DNA of 11,074 nt from Thermoproteota archaeon (GTDB taxonomy: Archaea > Korarchaeota > Korarchaeia > Korarchaeales > Korarchaeaceae): positions 1 through 11,074 of the forward strand of contig QMVU01000013.1 of the NCBI GenBank assembly GCA_003661265.1, read 5' to 3'. Below, piece after piece: positions 6,277-11,074 of this stretch; position 1 is the stretch's first letter, and every line of letters starts with the position of its first letter. The notes beneath the pieces were generated by a model. It made no database searches and had not been told where the DNA came from. It saw nothing but the letters and a program-made list of their open reading frames with translations. The position numbers were made by a program, and so were the translations under genes.

Positions 6277-7392
6277 GGTTTAATTTCCTTCTGTAGAGCT
6301 TTGATACAAACAAAAAGTCCTTCTGGAGAAGAGGAAGAGGTTGCGAAGATAATAGAAGATGAAATGAGAAAGCTAGGATTCGATCAAGTTGAGATTGATG
6401 AAGTTGGGAATGTAATAGGCCTTATCAAGGGGAACTCCGATTTCACAATAGTCTTTGACGGACACATGGACACAGTAGGGCCGGGTAATTTAGATTCGTG
6501 GGAAGTGGACCCCTTTTCTGCTGAAGTGATCGATGGTTGGTTATTCGGTAGAGGAGCCGTCGACATGAAAGGATCCATTGCTGCAATGGTCTACTCTGCG
6601 TTGAAGGTTAAGGAAGCAGGGAATAATCTATATTTTGTATTCGTTGTGCATGAAGAGGATCAAGAGGGATTTGGCATCAAGCATTTCTTGGAAAGGAAAG
6701 GCATAAGACCAGACTTAGTCGTCTTGGGAGAAGCTACTGGGCTTAAGATAGCTATAGGTCACAGAGGCAGAGCTGAATTGCTTCTCAAAGTGTATGGAAG
6801 TGCTGCTCATTCTAGTATGCCAGATCTAGGAGAAAACGCTCTTTTGGAGGCCTGCAAGCTTCTGTTGAAGATAGAAGAAATTCAAGACAGGCTACCGAGT
6901 CATCCAGTTCTGGGGAGAGCGAGCATAGCGCCTGTTTCCATAAAGTGTTATCCTGGAGAGATTCCAGTAATTCCTGATCGTTGTGAAATTCTTCTTGATA
7001 GGAGAACAGTTCCTAACGAATCTAGGGAGGAGATCATTGGAAATTTAATGAAGTTCGTTCGAAAAGGAGAAATATCCGTAAGAAAAAAGGTAATTAAGTG
7101 TTATACTGGGTACAAACAGGAGGTTGAAGGCTATTTTCCAGCCTGGTACATGAACGGACCTTTAGCTAGAAAGGTGACGAAACTCCTGCAGACGGACATA
7201 ATGGTGTGGAAATTTAGCACAGATGGCGCTTATACTGCAGGAGAGGCTGGACTTCCCACAATTGGTTATGGTCCTGGGGATCAGGAATTAGCACATCGTC
7301 CAAACGAACGAATTAGTCTGAAAAGCTTGTTGAAGAGCGTTAATGGATATGCAAAAATCGCTACGATAGATCTCGAGATACAAAAAAACTAA
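6265..7392 (+). CDS. M20-family metallohydrolase, YgeY-like
   Basis: This 375-residue protein is a two-zinc M20 amidohydrolase. Metal and catalytic residues are visible in order: His67 and Asp69 in DGHMDT, bridging Asp100 in GRGAVDMKGS, Glu130 (general base) and Glu131 in VHEED, Glu156 in LGEAT, and His344 in QELAHRPNE. The lid/dimerisation insert runs from about 165 to 285 and carries RGRAE and AAHSSMP. The segments GHRGRAEL, HPVLGRASI, PDRCEILLDRR, EGYFPAW, FSTDGAYTAGEAGLPTIGYGPGDQELAH are those of the YgeY subgroup, which has been linked to selenium-dependent purine metabolism. Acetylornithine or succinyl-diaminopimelate deacetylases are relatives. The substrate is unknown here, and no carbamoyltransferase, xanthine dehydrogenase or other usual partner is adjacent. 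There is no SD before the ATG. A weak T-rich segment at 6235-6239 could serve a leaderless start. The cytoplasm is expected, since no signal peptide is seen. Confidence 0.85.
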   Translation: MDERGLISFCRALIQTKSPSGEEEEVAKIIEDEMRKLGFDQVEIDEVGNVIGLIKGNSDFTIVFDGHMDTVGPGNLDSWEVDPFSAEVIDGWLFGRGAVDMKGSIAAMVYSALKVKEAGNNLYFVFVVHEEDQEGFGIKHFLERKGIRPDLVVLGEATGLKIAIGHRGRAELLLKVYGSAAHSSMPDLGENALLEACKLLLKIEEIQDRLPSHPVLGRASIAPVSIKCYPGEIPVIPDRCEILLDRRTVPNESREEIIGNLMKFVRKGEISVRKKVIKCYTGYKQEVEGYFPAWYMNGPLARKVTKLLQTDIMVWKFSTDGAYTAGEAGLPTIGYGPGDQELAHRPNERISLKSLLKSVNGYAKIATIDLEIQKN

Positions 7393-7563
7393 CTAATCAT
7401 AGTCTAGTCTATTGAGTCTTTCCTCCAACCTAGACCGCAGGAGGATGGGGTTCTCCGATTCTATTAAGCTAGTAAATTAACAAGTTAACTTTGACCCCAA
7501 GTAGGGAGAAATAACCTTAACTATGGACTTAGGTGCCTCAAACCGCGCAGGCTCTCATATCTC
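7393..7563. other. convergent intergenic spacer with an imperfect palindrome
   Basis: This 171-bp spacer separates the ends of two convergent genes. It lacks clear T-run terminators on either strand. At 7474-7491 there is an imperfect inverted repeat (TTAAC, AA, GTTAA with A/T flanks). It is too short to call an operator and may be chance in A/T-rich sequence. Confidence 0.3.
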
Positions 7564-8745
7564 TTAAGGAATGTTTTCAACCACACTTATGGAGTTCTCT
7601 ATTGCCGTCAAATTGCTGGATATTAAGATCATTGTTTTTTCTTCGCTTACATGAAAGAACACGTATCTATTGGCGCAGTACCATATTTCTGGGGAGATCC
7701 TATTCCCTTTATCCTCAAGGAGGGCTTGAAAAGACTCCTTAAACTCCAGAGCATCTTCATAAGAGTCCCATAGGATGACCCACTCAAGTAAATATCCGTT
7801 GTCGCAAAGATAAAGTGTCAGGTTATCACCATTCCACCCTTCAGCTGCCTCTTTAGCCTTTTCCTCTGAAATAGATGTCAGAAGAATCGTTAAAATGACA
7901 TGCTCTCCCATTCTATCTGATTTTGCCCTTTTCCAACCTTCACCATCAAGAGAAGGTGCGTTGACCTCTAAAAAACCCTCGCAGGAAAGGTATTTATTCA
8001 GATGTAAGATCTGCTCAGTCGTATTTGGAGGATTTTTGAGCGCGCGGTTTACTTCATCCCAACCACCAATTCCCAGCAGATGTCTGACAAAGGACCTTCC
8101 GTATTTGTATGGAAAAAGCCATATCTCCTCTATCGGAGAGTAAGACCCATTTAATCCACGAAGTTGAACTCCGAAGTGATGGAGGACAAATTTTTCGGCT
8201 GTTATAAGCGCATCTCCCTCAATTATAGCTGATCTGGCCTGTTCTCCGTCAAGGGTACTTCTCTCCTTGAGGTTAAAGTGGTGACGTTGTATTATGTGTG
8301 TGACCTCATGCGATAATATCTCCAGCGCCTTGACCTCGTTATTAGGGTCGAAAAATTCCCTAGTTACGTATACAGCATCCCCGACTGCAGCGGCCATCGT
8401 CGCCTTGAACTGATCTATCCTTATCTGAGTAAGATTAGCATCTGGAGGAAGCAGAAATAAGGCCTTGTAGATCATTTCTTCGTAGAGGATCTCGTCTTTC
8501 TTGGATTTCACGAAGGGAATAGCCCAATTCTCCTCAATCCAAGATCTCGTGACGACCTTAACATCCACTCTCGTTGGAGGGGTCAATCCCCTAACTTCCT
8601 CTATTTCCTTTAGTACAACTTCCATCTGCTTTCGTACTTGCTCGCAGTAGCCCCTATCGGAGGACCTAGCTCGGAAATATGCTACAGATGCCCCTAAGAC
8701 TATAAGGGATAGGGCTGCTATGAAGCACAGAACCTCCTTTCTCAA
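7564..8745 (-). CDS. membrane-anchored HExxH zinc metalloprotease of unknown family
   Basis: This 393-residue protein starts with a short basic end and a hydrophobic helix at about 5-24 (VLCFIAALSLIVLGASVAYF). That is an uncleaved anchor or signal peptide, so the body should face outward. The zinc site is HEVTH at 146-150, with a probable third ligand Glu176 in AIIEGDAL, the EGxA arrangement of gluzincin-like peptidases. PNTTEQILHLNKYL at 240-253 resembles a TEQ-(I/V)LHP-x-KY segment that I recall in uncharacterised archaeal and bacterial HExxH proteins. Four Cys (34, 255, 314, 357) outside the anchor could form disulfides. The C-terminal 100 residues form a separate alpha/beta region. The start is TTG at 8745, supported by GGTGAT 5 nt upstream. 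It is last in the unit behind the GTPase (16-nt gap). The substrate is not deducible. Confidence 0.75.
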   Translation of the reverse strand: MRKEVLCFIAALSLIVLGASVAYFRARSSDRGYCEQVRKQMEVVLKEIEEVRGLTPPTRVDVKVVTRSWIEENWAIPFVKSKKDEILYEEMIYKALFLLPPDANLTQIRIDQFKATMAAAVGDAVYVTREFFDPNNEVKALEILSHEVTHIIQRHHFNLKERSTLDGEQARSAIIEGDALITAEKFVLHHFGVQLRGLNGSYSPIEEIWLFPYKYGRSFVRHLLGIGGWDEVNRALKNPPNTTEQILHLNKYLSCEGFLEVNAPSLDGEGWKRAKSDRMGEHVILTILLTSISEEKAKEAAEGWNGDNLTLYLCDNGYLLEWVILWDSYEDALEFKESFQALLEDKGNRISPEIWYCANRYVFFHVSEEKTMILISSNLTAIENSISVVENIP

Positions 8746-8750
8746 GGAAG

Positions 8751-8756
8751 ATCACC
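8751..8756 (-). promoter_or_regulatory. Shine-Dalgarno site deciding the TTG start of the metalloprotease
   Basis: GGTGAT on the minus strand, 5 nt before the TTG at 8745, is a full match to the archaeal SD core. It lies in the 16-nt gap after the GTPase stop and supports TTG over any internal ATG, which would delete the anchor helix. Confidence 0.65.
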
Positions 8757-8761
8757 GAAGT

Positions 8762-9925
8762 TCAGGCTCTAATCTCTATTACGTCCCCATCCTCTAAGAC
8801 GAAGTCCTTGCCTACCCTCATAGGGGAGTAGGGTAACCTATCGCTCCATATCTTAGCATACTTAAAGCTCTTCAGGAAAGACTTGTGTATTTTTCCCGCT
8901 GCGTCTATGACTGTGGATCCTCTTTCTAAGATCAACGCCTTTTCATCTGGTTCCTTCCTTCCAGCCGGCTTTGTGAACACCCTGATTATCCCTAACAATT
9001 GGAGTATGTCAGAGCCAAGCTCCTCTTTATCTGGAGGGTTCGAGGGTGAGAAGGGATAGACCCTCATTTCAGGGAATGTTTCCTTAACCCTTAGGAATCC
9101 CTCCATTCCCTCCTTCAAGTCCGTCTTTGTAACAAGTATGAGGATTGGTTTGCGCATCTTCTCCCCAAAAATGGCTTCCTCAACATCCTCCATGGTGACT
9201 GTTCCTTCTATGTCGACAATTGCCTGCTTGATGCCATAAGATTCTAAGAGCGCCCTTATGTCCGCTTCAGTTCCGTCCAAGACACGTCCTTTCATAGAGA
9301 TGATTATTGAAGAGATTCCCCGGCTTTTTCTAATGGTTACTTTCCCTGAATCCCCTCCTATAGTTATTCCGTTAGCTTCGAGAAGGGAGATTATACCTGT
9401 AACGGATTCTACGGGGCTTTCTGTTCCATCAACTACCAGAGCAATGGCATCGGCATTTCTAGCAAGGGCTAGCGCTATCTTCGTTGGCTTTGCGCTGTAA
9501 TCTTGGGGGATTAGAGGAGGACTCTCTATGAACTGAATAAACGTCCCCCTTATCCTCATAGCTCCCTCAAAGGGGTTGGAGGTGGTGAACGGATAGGGGG
9601 ATATCTTCACCCTTGCGTTTGTCAGCAGCTTGAGGACTGTGCTTCTGCCAGAGTTCGTGTATCCCAGTAAGACCACCTGCGCGGCTCCTTTCTTCTTAAT
9701 AAAGGGGCCGAGTCTTCTAGCTCCTTTCTCGGTTCTTTTCCTTTCAACTTCCCTTCTAAGTTCAGCTATTCTCCTTCTTATGAACTTCTCCAGCTTCTCC
9801 GTGCCTTTATGCTTGGGGATCAACGCATAAAACTCTTTAAGCTTCTTTATTTTCTCTTCGGGGGTTTTGGCTTGAGTATATTCCTCAAACTTCACTCTAG
9901 CTTGGGGAGGGAGGTTTGTAGGCAC
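8762..9925 (-). CDS. DRG/Obg-like GTPase with C-terminal TGS domain, altered G motifs
   Basis: This 387-residue protein has the layout of archaeal DRG/Obg-type GTPases. A helical N-terminus (about 10-66, KTPEEKIKKLKEFY... with many Lys/Arg) resembles the DRG helix-turn-helix region. A G domain follows from about 82, and a TGS domain from about 312 to 387 ending VLEDGDVIEIRA. G motifs: G1 is GYTNSGRST at 88-96, where Arg94 replaces the usual Lys. G2 is YPFTT at 111-115. The place of G3 (normally DxPG) reads ESPP at 134-137. G4 is TKTD at 266-269. An inserted domain lies between about 190 and 255. DRG proteins associate with ribosomes, so a role in translation is likely. The Arg and ESPP changes raise the question of weak or altered hydrolysis. 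GTG at 9925 is supported by AGGAGG 7 nt upstream. The gene starts 1 nt after the MBF1 stop. Confidence 0.85.
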   Translation of the reverse strand: MPTNLPPQARVKFEEYTQAKTPEEKIKKLKEFYALIPKHKGTEKLEKFIRRRIAELRREVERKRTEKGARRLGPFIKKKGAAQVVLLGYTNSGRSTVLKLLTNARVKISPYPFTTSNPFEGAMRIRGTFIQFIESPPLIPQDYSAKPTKIALALARNADAIALVVDGTESPVESVTGIISLLEANGITIGGDSGKVTIRKSRGISSIIISMKGRVLDGTEADIRALLESYGIKQAIVDIEGTVTMEDVEEAIFGEKMRKPILILVTKTDLKEGMEGFLRVKETFPEMRVYPFSPSNPPDKEELGSDILQLLGIIRVFTKPAGRKEPDEKALILERGSTVIDAAGKIHKSFLKSFKYAKIWSDRLPYSPMRVGKDFVLEDGDVIEIRA

Positions 9926-9926
9926 C

Positions 9927-10463
9927 TCACTCCCTCCTCTTCTTTTTCAGACTTACTAGCTCCCCTAATGTGATTGTAGGAGGAGGACTAGGTTGTTCGA
10001 CTCCGGTTATAAGAAAGTCCGGCGCTCCCTTGACTATTATCTTTATATCTAAAACTCTTTCCAAGGCTCTGGCTACATCATAGCTTGGGATTATTTTACC
10101 TGCCTCTATTTTGGAGAGCGTCGATGCCTTTATATTGATAGCCCTTGCGATGTGCTCTATCTTAAGTCCTAGGTCCTCTCTAGCCCTCTTAATTTTGCTT
10201 CCGAAGTCTTCGATGAGCTCATATTGAGGAGCGCTCTCAACCTGTAGTTTGAGTTTCGCCTTTCTTCTAATCTTCTGGGTTGGAGGTTTACTGAGCAACG
10301 TCTCAGACTTAGCCTTTTCCATAAGTCTCAACTGCTCACCTCTTATTCTGCGAGCGCAGCTTGGACAAGTCGTGGCACGATGACCTGCTATCTCTACTAT
10401 TATTGGGACTCCGAACAGCGTTTTTCCACACACTTCACAGACATAGACCTGCTTTTTGACCAA
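9927..10463 (-). CDS. archaeal MBF1-type zinc-ribbon/HTH protein
   Basis: This 178-residue protein has the layout of archaeal multiprotein bridging factor 1. An N-terminal zinc ribbon uses Cys9-x2-Cys12 (CEVCGK) and Cys33-x2-Cys36 (CPSC). A basic linker of about 40 residues follows (about 45-85, KIRRKAKLKLQ). Then comes a Cro/C1-type helix-turn-helix from about 88 to 140 (FGSKIKRAREDLGLKIEHIARAINIKASTLSKIEAGKIIPS). The tail is Pro-rich, then basic (KKKRRE). Eukaryotic MBF1 bridges activators and TBP. Archaeal MBF1 associates with ribosomal subunits, so a translation role is likely and matches the GTPase downstream. The start is TTG at 10463, preceded by AGGTCA (10472-10467). It is first in its unit, with a TATA-like box about 36 nt upstream. 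Confidence 0.88.
   Translation of the reverse strand: MVKKQVYVCEVCGKTLFGVPIIVEIAGHRATTCPSCARRIRGEQLRLMEKAKSETLLSKPPTQKIRRKAKLKLQVESAPQYELIEDFGSKIKRAREDLGLKIEHIARAINIKASTLSKIEAGKIIPSYDVARALERVLDIKIIVKGAPDFLITGVEQPSPPPTITLGELVSLKKKRRE
9933..9938 (-). promoter_or_regulatory. Shine-Dalgarno site for the GTPase
   Basis: AGGAGG on the minus strand lies within the last codons of the MBF1 gene, 7 nt before the GTG at 9925. It is a full-strength site inside the upstream gene and indicates coupled translation of the pair. Confidence 0.65.
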
Positions 10464-10492
10464 CGTTGACCTGTGTTTTCTCTCACTGGGGG

Positions 10493-10504
10493 ATTTTTGT
10501 ATTT
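10493..10504 (-). promoter_or_regulatory. BRE/TATA-like promoter of the MBF1 unit
   Basis: On the minus strand an A-rich CGAAAA element leads into AATACAAAAAT. From its centre near 10499 a start near 10473 is predicted, just ahead of AGGTCA and the TTG at 10463. This gives a leader of about 10 nt. Confidence 0.45.
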
Positions 10505-10527
10505 TTCGTTATCTCCACCCAGTCCTG

Positions 10528-10536
10528 TTTTAATAA
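10528..10536 (+). promoter_or_regulatory. TATA-like box of the HIT-family gene
   Basis: TTTTAATAA is centred near 10532. The usual spacing places the start near 10558, after the ATG at 10547 but just before the ATG at 10565. It therefore argues for the shorter protein with an almost leaderless transcript. Confidence 0.5.
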
Positions 10537-10564
10537 TTGAACTGTCATGTTTCATGAGAAGCAT

Positions 10565-11065
10565 ATGGATAGATTGTGGGCTATATGGCGAGTGGCCTAT
10601 ATCAGAGTGGCTAACAAACAAAGAGGATGTATATTCTGCGAGCTTCCCTCAGAGAGGAAGGACTTTGAGAATTTAATACTTCTGAGATCTAAGTACGCCT
10701 TCCTCATGCTGAATAAATTTCCCTATAACCCTGGACATCTCATGATCGCTCCGTACAGGCATCTAGGATCCCTAGAGTTCCTAAAAGAGGAGGAAGTCCT
10801 TGACATGTGGAGACTCCTGAAACTTTCCATTAGAGCTCTTAAAGAGACCATGGCGCCGGATGGTTTTAACATCGGAATAAACGTAGGCAAAGTTGCTGGT
10901 GCTGGCTTTGAAGGACATGTGCACGTGCATGTAGTCCCTAGGTGGAATGGAGACACCAATTTCATGCCGATCATCGCGAATGCCAAAGTTATAAGCGAGT
11001 CTCTGGAATCCGTATATAGGGAACTGAGGAAGGTTATTGATGAGGTAAAGGAGGAGAAAGCTTAA
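10565..11065 (+). CDS. HIT-family nucleotide hydrolase/phosphorylase
   Basis: The protein begins MDRLWAIWRVAYIR and ends 166 residues later. The histidine triad GHVHVHVVPRWNGDTNFMP is clear (numbering from this start, His118, His120 and His122). CIFCE near residue 22-26 is a half metal-binding motif common in HIT proteins. RLWAxWRxxYI and the WNGDTNFMP tail are typical of the ATP adenylyltransferase/Ap4A phosphorylase-like and Fhit-like branches. Such proteins act on dinucleoside polyphosphates or adenylated leftovers in the cytoplasm; the exact substrate is not readable. An upstream in-frame ATG at 10547 adds only MFHEKH, which lies before the conserved start. The promoter position also favours 10565. 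It is divergent from MBF1, sharing an intergenic region of about 100 bp. No strong SD is present. Confidence 0.88.
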   Translation: MDRLWAIWRVAYIRVANKQRGCIFCELPSERKDFENLILLRSKYAFLMLNKFPYNPGHLMIAPYRHLGSLEFLKEEEVLDMWRLLKLSIRALKETMAPDGFNIGINVGKVAGAGFEGHVHVHVVPRWNGDTNFMPIIANAKVISESLESVYRELRKVIDEVKEEKA

Positions 11066-11068
11066 AAT

Positions 11069-11074
11069 ATGGAA
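11069..11074 (+). CDS. possible start of a further gene (cut by window end)
   Basis: ATGGAA begins 3 nt after the HIT stop. GGAGGAG at 11050-11056 lies 12 nt upstream, slightly far for a Shine-Dalgarno site. Two codons cannot identify a protein, so this is only a flag that the transcript may continue. Confidence 0.25.

Noticed and set aside
7474..7491. Imperfect palindrome as an operator or terminator
   Set aside because: The arms are five to eight A/T-rich bases, it lies between convergent gene ends, and no T run follows. Chance is sufficient.
10400..10676. Open frames on both strands across the MBF1-HIT divergent region
   Set aside because: They overlap the well-supported MBF1 and HIT genes and the promoter region in other frames, and their translations show no domain-like pattern.
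1..11074. CRISPR array, insertion sequence ends, toxin-antitoxin pair or defence system
   Set aside because: No regularly spaced repeats, no terminal inverted repeats with target duplication, and no intact gene of these families is visible.

Overview
The window looks archaeal. It has a Clp1-type polynucleotide kinase, a TrmB-type regulator, an endonuclease Q, an MBF1-type zinc-ribbon/HTH protein, a glycerate 2-kinase of the archaeal GckA type, and two tRNA genes interrupted in the anticodon loop by introns that can fold into bulge-helix-bulge (BHB) splice sites. TATA-like boxes lie at archaeal distances, SD motifs are of the GGTGA or AGGAGG type, and start codons are often TTG or GTG. GC is moderate. 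A thermophilic member of the Thermoproteota/Korarchaeota side of the archaea fits, but I cannot fix the lineage from sequence alone.

Layout. (1) 1-4782, plus strand: the last codons of an unknown upstream gene, then a tight four-gene cluster of Clp1-like kinase, glycerate 2-kinase, TrmB-family regulator and endonuclease Q, with overlaps of 4 and 11 nt and a 6-nt gap. (2) 4783-6264: about 1.5 kb without an intact protein gene. It holds two minus-strand tRNA genes, Pro(UGG) with a 19-nt intron and elongator Met(CAU) with a 37-nt intron. Each has its own TATA-like box and a downstream T tract. Between the tRNAs lies about 590 bp of unassigned sequence. At the right end is a minus-strand coding remnant split by a single-base frameshift. 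(3) 6265-7392, plus: an M20-family metal-dependent amidohydrolase of the YgeY-like type, standing alone. (4) 7564-10463, minus: a three-gene transcription unit read in the order MBF1, DRG/Obg-like TGS-domain GTPase, membrane-anchored HExxH metalloprotease. (5) 10547-11065, plus: a HIT-family nucleotide hydrolase/transferase, divergent from MBF1 with an 80-100 bp shared promoter region; the window may end in the first codons of another gene.

How the parts work together. The left cluster mixes RNA 5'-end phosphorylation, glycerate phosphorylation for the lower Entner-Doudoroff or glycerate route, a candidate local regulator, and repair of deaminated DNA. The shared transcript is clearer than any shared pathway. 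The right cluster joins a transcription coactivator-like protein and a translation-associated type of GTPase with a surface protease. Its unusual points are an altered GTPase motif set and a protease of unknown substrate. I see no phage, CRISPR array, intact insertion sequence or obviously new multi-gene system. The most notable items are the two tRNA introns, the Arg-for-Lys P-loop GTPase, the broken gene in front of the M20 hydrolase, and the HExxH protein with its conserved-looking TTEQILH segment.
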